Positions 1 through 10,066 of a stretch of DNA of 64,000 bases are shown here, one piece after another. The position numbers and the translations under genes are program-made. The stretch's first letter is position 1. Each line of letters begins with the position of its first letter. The notes under the pieces are model-generated. The model had not been told where the DNA came from. It did not search any database and saw nothing but the letters and a program-made list of their open reading frames with translations. This DNA is from Triticum aestivum (taxonomy: Eukaryota > Streptophyta > Magnoliopsida > Poales > Poaceae), in NCBI RefSeq assembly GCF_018294505.1, contig NC_057807.1, forward strand, positions 271,045,369-271,109,368. Direction: 5' to 3'.

Positions 1-64
1 ATGTTCACAACACTATGCCCAGCCTGCTACACAGGTTCATTCATTACTAGTTTCAGCAAAGTGC

Positions 65-745
65 TCATGCTGTAGCCACTGAATACATCACGAGTGCTAC
101 ATACACTGCAAATAAAGAGACAATCATCCTACAAAGCACATCGATTTTGCCCATTATCTTCACAAGCTCTTTCATCTCCTCATTGCTATCAAGGCCGTTC
201 AGCAGCTATTTCTTGGCCATGATCAGAGGAACTGTGTCTTTAACCTTCTGCTCTGCATCTTCCTCTTGTGTCGTTCCTTCAGTTCCTTGTCCAACACCCC
301 AACCTGCTGGTATTCGGATTCCTCGGCTAACCAAATAATCAGCGTAGTTGCATTCCCCCACATCAGCAACTTCCCAGAAATACAAATCACACGAATCTTC
401 CCTTTTCTGCATGAATCAAATTGGAAGATCATCAACGAAACTATTAAAAAAATCAGCAACTGAAAGCAGCAGAACAACACTTAAACATATTATTACCCCA
501 TGATTCGGGCATTTGTAGAAGACTCGGCCAGGGTTGCGGATTGTGGTTGAGACGCGACAGATGACTCTGCATGATTTGCAGCAGTGGCACCACACCAATG
601 GCAGCGGGTTGCGATGAGCAATCGGCTGCAGTGCGCGTGCCGGCGGGGGTGTGATGAGACCCATATGCGATGGTACGGGTGGCGACTTGGCGCATATCTG
701 GTTGTTGCCTGCTGAAGAGCAGGTGGATGAGCAGCCAGCGGACAT
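65..745 (-). pseudogene. GRF-type zinc-finger protein, two exons, in-frame stop before membrane segment
   Basis: Exon 1 (745..497) begins at an ATG in context accATGtcc and encodes 83 residues ending in a GRF zinc-finger half: W-C-H-C-C near residue 53, then NPGR-FYKCP near 71-80. A 90-bp intron (496..407) has a GTAATA donor after CAT GGG and a TTCATGCAG acceptor. It is phase 0, and exon 2 (406..65) continues with D-S-C-D-L-Y-F-W-E, the last Cys and aromatic block of the GRF fold. Exon 2 then has an acidic stretch and meets TAG at 208..206. Past the TAG the same frame stays open to a TGA at 67..65 and encodes a coiled region plus a hydrophobic segment (LCRMIVSLFAVYVALVMYSV), a plausible membrane anchor. 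GRF domains bind single-stranded nucleic acid in topoisomerase and nuclease families; the role here is unknown. Either the gene is broken (CAG to TAG would fit) or it makes a 149-aa protein without the anchor. Confidence 0.72.
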
Positions 746-848
746 GGTTGCTGCGGCCAAAGCTTCTAATGCTAGGCAGAGTAACTTGAGAAGAGGAGAA
801 GCGAACGTTGGATATGTCAGTTTTATTACTTGCAGAGTAGCATAGCAC

Positions 849-857
849 CATATATAG
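849..857 (-). promoter_or_regulatory. Candidate TATA box of the GRF gene
   Basis: The minus strand reads CTATATATGG about 105 bp upstream of the chosen ATG at 745, with a pyrimidine-rich leader between them. The spacing suits a plant TATA box with a short 5' UTR. This supports the minus-strand gene model but is motif evidence only. Confidence 0.4.
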
Positions 858-1019
858 TCATAGTCTAGGTTTGGATTCGAACCAGCTACAGGAGCACGTC
901 TTTCTTTTTTCTAAAACTCGGCAATGTCTCTTTACTGGTACACTAGCTTGTTCTGTACGCCTTCCCAAGTCTTTGATTTTTCTTCCCTTTTTTTGCAAGG
1001 AAGGAAGGAGGACAAAATT

Positions 1020-1086
1020 GAGAGTTCCTCAGACTCGAACCCAAGACCTCTCGGTTGAAAACCAAGGGTGCTAGTCACTTATGTGG
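1020..1086 (-). other. Degraded tRNA-like sequence (tRNA-Glu-like, anticodon UUC)
   Basis: The minus strand contains a 5-bp anticodon stem CTTGG/CCGAG around the loop TTTTCAA (anticodon TTC at loop positions 3-5). It is followed by a T arm with GGTTCGAGT, a good RNA polymerase III B-box core. The T stem pairs only with wobbles and no acceptor stem closes, so a functional tRNA is unlikely. A tRNA-derived SINE head or a decayed tRNA copy fits best. Confidence 0.35.
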
Positions 1087-1195
1087 CGAACGTTCCCTGT
1101 GAGGAGGACGGTAGACGAACGCATTTTCCTCGCAGTTTTCTTCCTATATATAAAAAGGTATGCTACTTGGTGTCCGCTTAGTCAAAAAACGATTG
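1087..1195. other. Unassigned spacer
   Basis: About 110 bp with a TATA-like string (CTATATATAAAAAGG near 1144-1158) and no coding support. It precedes the first partial copy of the 0.7-kb repeat. Confidence 0.3.
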
Positions 1196-4148
1196 TGCCA
1201 ACCTTGACCGTTCGATTGACATTCAACGTCTATCGCGTTTCTTCAGTCTCTTCTTCCTCGAGCCGCCAAAGCCAAACCAGCGCCGGCGGGACCGCCTGCT
1301 CCCGCCTCCCATGGCTGGCTGTGATATTCCCCGGCTCCTGTTCGTTCCCGTGCGAGGCCTCACCATCGTCCTCCGCGCTCGCCGCGGCGCCACCCTCCGG
1401 TGTTGTCAACATGGTCAACAACCGAGAGGAATAAGGAGATGACTGTACATGGTGAGGATGATAGTAGGGACCCAACAGTGCGTGCAGTAATTTTGTTTTT
1501 TCGAGACGGAGAAGGGTATCAACTGGGTTCTGCGGGACCCGTGGCCCGTCTAGCCCAGGCGTTTATTTGATATGTTTAGCACATGACCAGCCCAGTTTGT
1601 TTTTTTCCTTTCTGAAAAATGGCTAGCCAGCTATTTTGTTTTTTGCAGAATAACCAACATAGGCCTACTTGCTTTTCTACGCCCTGCTGGGCCGGAAATC
1701 TTTCAAGACAAGGAGGGATGCATTTTGCCCAAAAAATGGGCTATAAGTAATAAGAAATGGGCTATAAGTAATAATAAATGGGATATAAGTAATAATAAAT
1801 GGGCTGTAAAATGAAAAAATACAGCAAACAGGCAATTAGTTCCCAAATACTGTTTTCTTTCGAATTTTGATATTTTAAATTTCATTGTTTTTGTGCGGGT
1901 AAAATTTCATTGAATTTAAATTAAGGTATATTTAGATTTAAAATTAATTTGAATCCGGCTAGAAATTTCGGGCTGTATGCTATTTGGGGCAGATTTGGAG
2001 GCTGACTTGTGGGTCTACTAGGTTGACGTGTACTTTGGCTTTGTCAACTTAGTCCACAAACGATTCTAGCAGCAGTGACCGTTGGATGTTAATCCAACGG
2101 CCGTGCTGCTTCTTCAATATCTGATCTTCTTGCTCCAGCCGCCCAAACCAGCTCTGATGGGACTGCCTGCTCCTGCCTCTCGTGGCCGGCTGTGCTGCCG
2201 CATAGGCCGCACCGCCCCACCCTAGTTCATCGCTGGCCAGGCCATTCCTCTACTCACCCACACCTCCTGTTATTTTCCAGCGACGACAGCCGGACCAGTA
2301 AACCCTCGTACTCACCACCGCGTGGGCAACCATTGTCGAGTCTTCCCCGTCTCCGCGTCGTTCCCTTCCTAGGCCTCGCCGTCGTCCACCACCATGGTGC
2401 TCTCGGCGCGGCCTGGTCAACGTGGTCAACGAAAGACATCCATCGGTCGTGGACTGTACGCGCAAAATAATGATTCCTCCACCTGACAGCTGGGACCCAC
2501 AGGAAGGGCCTCTGTATTTCGCGAAAAAAAACGTTCCCCCCGCTAACATGTCGGACCCACCAGCTATATCTTCGCACGCAAGGAAGTGCCTCCTTATTAC
2601 GCACAAAAAAATGAATACCCACCCTGCTAGATGGGACCCACCATAGTGGGAGGATGACTTGTGGGCCAACTAAGTTGACCGGGACGGAGGGCTTTGTCAA
2701 CTTAGTTAATATGAACGATTCTAGCTCCAGTGACCGTACGATGTCCATCCAACGGCCATAGTGCTTCTTCAACCTTTGGTCTTCTTGCTCCAGCCGCCCA
2801 AAGCAGCGCCGCTCGTGCCGCGTGCTCCTGCCTGTCATGGCCGGCTGTGATGCCGCGGAGGCCTCACCGCCCCCTACTACTCCCACCGCTGGCCCAGGGT
2901 ATCCCTCTACTCACCACACCCCCTGTTATTCTGCGGCGACAATAGCCGCACGCCGCAGCCGAACCAGTGAACCCTCGAACTCCTCTCCGCGCGGGCTACC
3001 ACTGCCGCGTCTTCCCCGGATCCGCGTCGTCCCCTTCCTAGGCCTCGTCATCGTCTAGACCACTGCCCTGGTGCTCTCGGCGCGGCGTGGTCAATGTGGT
3101 CAACGACCGACTTCCATCGGAAGAGTACTATACGTGGTGAGGCTAACAGCTGGGTCCAGGCGGCCGCAAGGAAGTGCCTCCTTATTACGCGCAAAATAAT
3201 TATTCCTCCACCTGACAGCGGGGACCCACCAGATGGGCCACCTTATTTCACGAAAAAATGTTTCCCCCCTGACTGCTGGGACCCACCGGACGGGCCAGCG
3301 TATTTCGCGTAAAAAATGTTCCCTGCGCTGTCAGCTCGGACCCACCGGAAGTGCCTCCTTATTACGCACAAAAAATGAATACTCCCCTTGCTAGCTGGGA
3401 CCCACCATGGTGGGAGGCTGACTTGTGGGCCTACTAAGTTGACTGGGACGGGGGCCTTTGTCAACTTTAGTCAATATGAACGATTCTAGCTCCAGTGACC
3501 GTACGATGTCCATCCAACGGCTGTAGTGCTTCTTCAACCTCTGGTCTTCTTGCTCCAGCTGCCCAAAGCAGCACCGGTCGTGCCGCATGCTCCTGCCTCC
3601 CGTGGCCGGCTGTGCTGCCGCGGTGGCCTCACCGCCCCCTACTATTCCCACCACTGGCCAGGCCCTGCGGCGACGGCAGCCTCACACCGCAGCCGAACCA
3701 GTGAACCCTCATACTCCTCTCCGGGCGGGCTTCCACTGCCGCGTCTTCCCCGGCTCCCCGTCGTCCCCTTCCTAGGCCTCACCATCGTCAACCGCCCTGG
3801 TGCTCTCGGCGCAGCGTGGTCAACGTGGTCAAGGAACGACTTCCATCGGACGTGGACTGTACGTGGAGAGGCTGACAGCTAGGTCAACGGCCGCAGCAAG
3901 GAAATGCCTCCTTATTACATGGAAAATAATGATTCCTCCACCTGACAGCTGGGACCCACAAGACGGGCCACTGTATTTCACGAAAAAAACATCTCCCCCT
4001 GACTGCTGGGACCCACCAGCTACATCTTCGCACGCAAGGAAGTGCGTCCGGGCAAAAAAACAAAATGATTCGCCCCCCTGACCGCTGGGACCCACCAGCG
4101 ACACCTTCGCACGCAAGGAAGTGCTTCCGGGCAAAAAAAAAAGATTCG
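1196..4148. repeat. Long tandem repeat array, unit about 0.65-0.77 kb
   Basis: The anchor CTTGCTCCAGC recurs at 2129, 2784 and 3549 (spacing 655 and 765 bp), and a more diverged partial copy lies near 1200-1480. Each unit repeats the same order: ggaggctgacttgtgggc (about 1998, 2649, 3413), GTCAACTTAGT, a CCAACGGCC stretch, the anchor, GGCCGGCTGTG, a GC-rich Pro/Arg-coding stretch, GGTCAACGTGGTCAA, then GGGACCCAC blocks. The GC-rich portion looks like captured gene-leader or first-exon sequence. Overlapping ORFs on both strands are compositional and shift between copies, so I call no gene. It may belong to the CACTA element ending at 6010; the far terminus was not found. Confidence 0.7.
1734..1817. 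repeat. 21-bp tandem repeat, four copies
   Basis: The unit AAATGGGCTATAAGTAATAA plus one base starts at 1734, 1755, 1776 and 1797, giving an exact 21-bp period with one or two substitutions per copy. The surroundings (1480-1995) are AT-rich with no gene seen. A minus-strand ORF over the repeat merely translates it as a 7-residue leucine/isoleucine repeat. Confidence 0.85.
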
Positions 4149-4425
4149 NNNNNNNNNNNNNNNNNNNNNNNNNNNNNNNNNNNNNNNNNNNNNNNNNNNN
4201 NNNNNNNNNNNNNNNNNNNNNNNNNNNNNNNNNNNNNNNNNNNNNNNNNNNNNNNNNNNNNNNNNNNNNNNNNNNNNNNNNNNNNNNNNNNNNNNNNNNN
4301 NNNNNNNNNNNNNNNNNNNNNNNNNNNNNNNNNNNNNNNNNNCCGGGCAAAAAAAAAACCAAAACGATTCGCCCCCCTGACTGCTGGGACCCACCATCTA
4401 CATCTTCACACACAAGGAAGTGCCT
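4011..4425. repeat. 79-bp tandem repeat flanking an assembly gap
   Basis: GCAAGGAAGTGC recurs at 4034 and 4113 (79 bp), each followed by GGGCAAAAAAA, a GATTCGCCCC-like block and CTGGGACCCACCA. A third copy resumes right of the gap (about 4343-4425). The same motif is the tail of the larger 0.7-kb units, so this is a local amplification of that tail. Confidence 0.75.
4149..4342. other. Assembly gap, 194 N
   Basis: This run of N lies within the 79-bp tandem array. Phase across the gap does not fit a whole number of units, so its length is probably an estimate. ORFs drawn through it are artefacts. Confidence 0.98.
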
Positions 4426-4780
4426 GACAGTCGGGACCCACCTGGTTGAAGCATATGTAGCGTTGTCATTCTGGTCGCGAACGTGTACGTACATACTGGT
4501 CGATGTAGAGGCGCGCATGTGTCGTAGATGTAGAGGCGCACACGTGTCATAGTAGAGGCGCGCACGTAGCATGTGCATGTACGTACAACGGCGAGGGTGC
4601 AAGAAAGAAAATACGGCCACGTACATACATACGGGCAGGGTCTCTAACGCCTATCGTGCATACGTACATGGCTGGGTCGGAACAGAGAAACAACATCGTC
4701 GTCATGTTCATGGGGAGCCAACCGGCTGGGTTGGAACGGAATGCGTGGTCATGTTCATCGGGAGGCTTGGACGGAACACA
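4426..4780. other. Unassigned transposon-like DNA with short repeats
   Basis: Rich in ACGTAC motifs, with three close copies of GTAGAGGCGC (about 4505-4568). No coding support. It leads into the 71-bp array and is probably CACTA subterminal DNA. Confidence 0.35.
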
Positions 4781-4994
4781 CGATGGAAACGAGGCCTGGC
4801 GTACCGCACAACGGAGGAAACGGCCTTGTGTTCGCCCGGCCATGTTCGAAACAGGGTCCTGTTGATCGGGAGGGGCATGGCGTACCGCAAAATGGAGGAA
4901 ACGGACCTCCTACGGTCGAAACGGGGGTCCTGTTGATCGGGAGGGGTGTGGCGTACCGCAAAATGGACGAAACGGACCTCCTACGGTTGAAACG
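4781..4994. repeat. 71-bp tandem array at the edge of the second gap
   Basis: GTTGATCGGGAGGGG starts at 4861 and 4932 (71 bp). Each unit carries GGCGTACCGCAAAATGGA, CGAAACG and GGGTCCTGTT; a more diverged unit precedes them. The array runs straight into N at 4995. Subterminal arrays like this are typical of Triticeae CACTA elements. Confidence 0.75.
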
Positions 4995-5504
4995 NNNNNN
5001 NNNNNNNNNNNNNNNNNNNNNNNNNNNNNNNNNNNNNNNNNNNNNNNNNNNNNNNNNNNNNNNNNNNNNNNNNNNNNNNNNNNNNNNNNNNNNNNNNNNN
5101 NNNNNNNNNNNNNNNNNNNNNNNNNNNNNNNNNNNNNNNNNNNNNNNNNNNNNNNNNNNNNNNNNNNNNNNNNNNNNNNNNNNNNNNNNNNNNNNNNNNN
5201 NNNNNNNNNNNNNNNNNNNNNNNNNNNNNNNNNNNNNNNNNNNNNNNNNNNNNNNNNNNNNNNNNNNNNNNNNNNNNNNNNNNNNNNNNNNNNNNNNNNN
5301 NNNNNNNNNNNNNNNNNNNNNNNNNNNNNNNNNNNNNNNNNNNNNNNNNNNNNNNNNNNNNNNNNNNNNNNNNNNNNNNNNNNNNNNNNNNNNNNNNNNN
5401 NNNNNNNNNNNNNNNNNNNNNNNNNNNNNNNNNNNNNNNNNNNNNNNNNNNNNNNNNNNNNNNNNNNNNNNNNNNNNNNNNNNNNNNNNNNNNNNNNNNN
5501 NNNN
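4995..5504. other. Assembly gap, 510 N
   Basis: The gap follows the 71-bp array; its true content is unknown and may be further array units. Confidence 0.98.
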
Positions 5505-6010
5505 GCTCACTGTTCATCCAATCGATCGGCTTCAGTTAGCAGCAGTAGCGAAGGAATCGCTCCATCAGGTTCAGTTAACAGCCATCGATCGACCCCTCGG
5601 GTTCAGTAACGCGTAGCCTGCAGTGCAATCGCTCGGGTTCAGTTAGAGCCCAACGCCTCGCCCGACTTCAGTTAGAGCCAACGCCTCCCACACGCGCGCG
5701 TACGTACGGGAGAAATGCGCATCGCTCTCCCACCGTAACCGGCAACTCCCCGAAATTTTCCTCCCCCTCGCTTCTACCACGGTTTTTTCCGTCATGGACG
5801 GCCCAAAGAATGTCATGCAGCTGCGTCTCCGGCCCGCCCAGGACGAAAAGCCCATTTTCTGTCATGATTTTTTGTCATAGAAGTAGGAGCCCACCACATC
5901 TATGATGATACCGGGTTTTGTCACAATTATTGTCATAGAAGTGTCATATGTTTGACAGAAAAAAATTCGTTCGGCCCAAAATGTCACGGATGTGTCTTCT
6001 TTTTGTAATG
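5505..6010. mobile_element. CACTA-type DNA transposon end with subterminal repeats
   Basis: The right end, read on the minus strand from 6010, starts CATTACAAAAAGAAG, one base from a canonical CACTACAAAAA-type terminus. It is followed by the GTGACATTTTGGGCCGAACG and TGTCATAGAAGT-type motifs common at Triticeae CACTA ends. GGTTCAGTTAGAG-like subterminal repeats occur four to five times at 5528-5670. I found no matching left terminus in the window, so the extent of the element, and whether it carries the GRF gene and the arrays, is open. The 3-bp TSD cannot be checked. Confidence 0.65.
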
Positions 6011-6205
6011 ATAAAGACCGGACGCGGAGGCCGATGCCGAACTATCTTCAATTCGGAATACAATGGAGAATCCGCCTTGCAAAGCCGAAGACTTACACCT
6101 GCATACTACATCGTCACTGAAGGCAAGTTCGGGGGCTACTGAGGGAGTCCTAGATTCGAGGGTCCTCAGGTGTCCGGCCCTGGAGTATGGGCCGGGTTGC
6201 ATGTG
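6011..6205 (+). mobile_element. Fragment of an older LTR retrotransposon (polypurine tract and LTR start)
   Basis: The polypurine-like GTTCGGGGGCTAC is followed at 6140 by TGAGGGAGTCC, an LTR start common in Triticeae Gypsy elements. Only about 66 bp of LTR remain before the Tekay-type LTR begins at 6206. The left side is cut by the CACTA end. This is the oldest layer visible. Confidence 0.6.
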
Positions 6206-9020
6206 TGTAACATCCCAATTTTCAATTTGGATGTTATACATAGATCATCATAAGCATATCATATTTATTCTAGCATTTTGCTGTGATCCTAGAAATCTTA
6301 AGCAACTCAAGGACCCAAGGACAGAGTTGGAGGTTTCACAAAATTCATATTTGAATTCTTTTCAAATTTGAAGAGATGGATCAATTTGATTTTATTATTT
6401 CCTCTCAATTACTTCCAATATTAAAAATAAATGAGAGAAGATAATATGACTTCTTCAACCTAAGAGAAATATTGGAGAAAGAATTTTAAAATCAAATTAT
6501 TTATTTATTGGTATCTTATCTGCTATTTTATTTGAATTAGAAAAATATTATATTTTTGAAAATTGCATCTTAGTCCAGAAAAATGTTCATCTTGTCCTAA
6601 ATATTAGGTTTGGACGGTGAAAATTATTTACGGAATTTTTAGTATTTTTTTATATTTACTTAGGATTTTTCCTTTGCGGTGAAATTGTTTTTAAAAAAGT
6701 CTTCTCGGACCGACTAGGCCGAAGCCCAGCTGGCCCAGCCGTTGCGTCGCCGCCTCCTACGAGCGGGAGGAGTCCCGCTCGCCGCCGCCGCCAGGGAGTC
6801 CGGCTCGGACTCCCGTAGCTCGCCCCTCGCCCAAGGCACCCCCGGGCCTATATATACGCCGCCGACCCTGCCTCCTCCTCCACCTCGCCTCGCCCTGCCT
6901 CTCGCCGCGGCAGCAGCTGCAGCAGCGCTGCCGCCACACCATGCGGCCTTCCGCCGCCGCCCCGCAGCGCCGCGCAGCCATCGTCGCACCCCCTCGCCGC
7001 CGCAGGAGCCGCCGCCACCGTCCCACGAAGTCGCTGCCCCGGCGCCCACCGCCGCTGCCGAATCCGATCTCGCTGCCGCCGCCATCTTTTCTCGTGAACC
7101 TGTAAGAACCGGCCGGTCGTTACATTTTTTTCGGTTTTATTTAGGTCGGTTTATTTTTTTAGGTTTAACTATTTAACGAACGTTCGTTCATTCATTCGTT
7201 TTAACGGACGGTTTTCGTTAGATTTTTCTGTTAGCGAATGTTCGGGCCGTAGTATTTTTCTTTTTAGTTTACTTTCAGCCAAGGACCTATCTGTGAATAG
7301 TTTTATCGTGATTTAGCCCATGATCTTAAAAATAGCATAACATTTTACTCGTTTATCCAAATTAGATGAAACCTGCGCCTAAATCTTCATATCATTCTGT
7401 TCTTTCCAGTTAACCAACTTGAACATGGTTTTTCTACTATAAAATTTGAGTTTAGTGCAGATTAGTAAACGATCTTGTTTCGTTCATAATTTGAGTTTCG
7501 TTTGTCTGTTTGAGTCGTTTCTATTTGCAAATCGTAGCTAATCACATGTACTTACTGTTAAGGTCTAATCCACGTGATAATAATGCTTTTAGGTTTGACT
7601 TTTGTTAGTTTAAGCCATTTGATGGCTTCGTGTTTGATTTGGATCTTTTCTCGGTTTTCTCATTGTTTCGTTTGAGTGATCGCTTATGTATGCTACTATT
7701 TGTCTATGCTAGATTACCCGGAGTGCGAAGCTTGTTACTATGAATCTCTAGACTTTGCAAATCGTTAGCAAGGCAAGTTACACTTTGATCATACTCTTGT
7801 ATACCCAGTTTTTACTATGCATTAGTATTATTCCTGAAACAATTGCATGAGTAGGATTGGGAACATGTGGTTTGGTTGTAGTACTTGAGGTAGGAACCTA
7901 ATATTTTTTGATCACCCCGGGAATATATGTTATGCTTATTTATTGCTTAGCCATGCTCATAGACATGGATTGGATCGTGATTTACGCACGGAAGTTCGAG
8001 AGTTATTAATCATGGAGAGCATTAAGGTGGCAACTTTAATATACATCTGGGTGGATTGGTTGAGGCACCTGGGGAACTCACTGTTGCCTATTTAAGGAGA
8101 TCCCGGAGAACCCGTGTGATTTTTTCTTCGGTTCACCACCTGGGCTCAAAGGGATCATAAGATTATTCATGCTAGAAACTTCCGTGTGCAGCCAGAAGCC
8201 ATTATGGGCTCTGACATGGTTGAGTAAGTTGCGTGAGCTCTTGAAGAGGTGGATTAGTAGATGTAGTGGAAAGTAGGTGTACCGGTCCGCCCGGAGTAGA
8301 GAGTTAATGCTTTAGAAAGACTATGTCTCGATCATCCGATCATGGATGCGGTCAAGTCTTGTGGGGAACAGTGCGCAACCTCTGCAGAGTGTATAAACTA
8401 ATCATGGTTTGCCGTGTCCTCGGTTATGGACATCTTGAGTATCTGGTACATGAATTATTTTTTGTGATCTCATCACTTTACTTAATGTGAGTTAATAATG
8501 ATACTTTTAATTGGGATTCGAGTTGGGGTTACCTTCTCAAATATCTGACAACTTGGGAGTAGTTAAATAAATTTATTCCTTTGTTGTAGGGGAAAACTAG
8601 CTTTATGCAAAATCATAAACTTAGAGCATCCACCAGCCAAATATTGCATGTAGATATAGTTCTTGCATTTCATTGCTTTACAGTGTAACTCTGCCAGCAT
8701 ATTCCATGTGCTGACCTACACATCTCATGTTGCAGACTACTCAGACGATGAATAAGGTGCGATAGGTCGTTGTTTTGCACTCAGCCATGCTGTTGGAGTT
8801 GATGGACTCATTTACCTTTGAAGCTTCTGTTGTTATTTAGTTTAGATGGACTTCAGCCATGATATTTTGTGTAATCATACTCTTTATGAGGAATCGATGT
8901 AATAAGTGTGTGATTGCAACTCTGTTATAATTCCTCAAGTACTATGCGTGTCAGCATTATCGATCCAGGGATGACACTGGATCACAAAGACTTCGGTCCA
9001 TTCGCATCATGGTCGCTACA
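6206..9020 (+). repeat. 5' LTR of the Tekay-type element (2815 bp)
   Basis: Starts TGTAACATCCC and ends GCTACA just before the PBS. U3 is AT-rich with a TATA box at 6849, followed by a very GC-rich R/U5 stretch (to about 7100) and 1.9 kb of AT-rich U5. The first 175 bp differ from the 3' LTR at about seven positions by eye. Proline/alanine-rich ORFs over 6742-7176 start upstream of the TATA box and reflect composition. Confidence 0.82.
6849..6856 (+). promoter_or_regulatory. TATA box of the Tekay-type LTR
   Basis: TATATATA sits between a GC-rich block and a CGCCGCCGAC leader. The 3' LTR keeps a variant at the matching position (TTTATATAC near 23435). Presumed Pol II promoter at the U3/R border. 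Confidence 0.6.
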
Positions 9021-9023
9021 AGA

Positions 9024-9035
9024 TGGTATCAGAGC
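9024..9035 (+). other. Primer-binding site (initiator tRNA-Met)
   Basis: TGGTATCAGAGC, complementary to the 3' end of plant initiator tRNA-Met, lies three bases after the LTR. It fixes the LTR end and the element's plus orientation. Confidence 0.88.
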
Positions 9036-9126
9036 ACACGTTGACTGTAGGACGCAACCACTAGAATAACCCACAAGAATTCTCTTCTCTGTTCATTTCT
9101 AATTCTCCTCTATTTCTACTCTATAG

Positions 9127-9867
9127 ATGGTGGATCCCAGGAACAAGTTCACTCAGCCGGATGATGACACCCCTTTCGGAAGACACTTGAAGGAAGTCAC
9201 TAAGTACTTGAACATCGGGCTACCAAGCTTCACGGGGACTTTCTCTACAACTATACCGGAAGAGGAGTGCTGGAAGATCAAAGTCTGGGTACCTGGGAGG
9301 ACTTTTGCGCCAACAACGGAGCCTATTGATTTCTACCTGGATGCACCAAGCTGGAGTTTAGGAAAGAGCATGGCAGCCCATATCACTTTTGGACGCATAT
9401 GTGAGGTGTATCACGAGGAGATGGAGAACACCATTTATCAGATATGTGGACGCCGAGATGAAGAATGGGAGATGATTCATACCTGGAGGGATGGATCAAT
9501 TGCAGCCTACATTCGAGAGATGGGAGATCATATTTGTCGACAAGAGAATCAACAAATTATCCACATGAAGAAGATCAGGAAGCTGATGAAGAGAAACAAC
9601 GATCTAGAAGAGGAACTCAAGTCTACATGTGATGGATACGAGGAAGAGATTGCCATACTACTAGAGAAGCATGAAGACATGAAGAGGAAGGTAGGACTAC
9701 CAGTGGAGAATCACAAGCGAGAACCAGCAAAGGAGATCCGTTCAGAGGACTACATCATCCTGGATGACACCGACACGGATAGTGATGCAAATGATGACAT
9801 CAATGATGACTACATTGACAAAGCTAGAGCAGACATTATGGAGTCTTCCTCTGATGAAAATTTCTAG
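9127..9867 (+). CDS. Extra ORF between PBS and gag, 246 aa, intact
   Basis: An uninterrupted ORF starts 92 bp after the PBS, upstream of gag. Residues 1-110 look globular, with a short motif near residues 75-105 (LGKSMAAHITFGRICEVYHE). Residues 135-195 are charged and coiled-coil-like (KKIRKLMKRNNDLEEELKS). The last 45 residues are strongly acidic. It has no zinc knuckle, protease motif or signal peptide. I recall related hypothetical proteins in grass Gypsy elements, but no function. It is intact although gag and pol of the same copy are broken. Possible roles (structural partner of gag, nucleic-acid or chromatin contact) are speculation. Confidence 0.65.
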   Translation: MVDPRNKFTQPDDDTPFGRHLKEVTKYLNIGLPSFTGTFSTTIPEEECWKIKVWVPGRTFAPTTEPIDFYLDAPSWSLGKSMAAHITFGRICEVYHEEMENTIYQICGRRDEEWEMIHTWRDGSIAAYIREMGDHICRQENQQIIHMKKIRKLMKRNNDLEEELKSTCDGYEEEIAILLEKHEDMKRKVGLPVENHKREPAKEIRSEDYIILDDTDTDSDANDDINDDYIDKARADIMESSSDENF

Positions 9868-10066
9868 ATGACCACCATGTAACTAGTAGTATTCCTCCAA
9901 GTAGTTAGCAACGATCGAGTTTGTAGTCATAGGTTAGATCGTTTCTCTAAATCTTGTGTGCTATTGAATGAAGTGAATTGATTGTGTTTGTCTCATGAGC
10001 ATATGGGTAGTGAATCTCTCTTAGACCTCATTCTATTCTGTTTTCTCACCCCTTCTAACCCATCAG

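Noticed and set aside
862..890. GGATTCGAACCAGC as a second tRNA remnant
   Set aside because: Only a B-box-like core; neighbouring stems do not pair.
2250..2886. 139- and 210-aa minus-strand ORFs in the repeat array
   Set aside because: They follow the repeat unit, shift frame between units and match no domain I recognise.
3829..5616. ORFs crossing the N runs
   Set aside because: Unknown bases hide stops; these are artefacts of the gaps.
6742..7176. 144-aa Pro/Ala-rich ORF, with a relative at 23328-23759
   Set aside because: It starts upstream of the LTR TATA box, is low complexity, is open in several frames because of GC content, and recurs only because both are LTRs.
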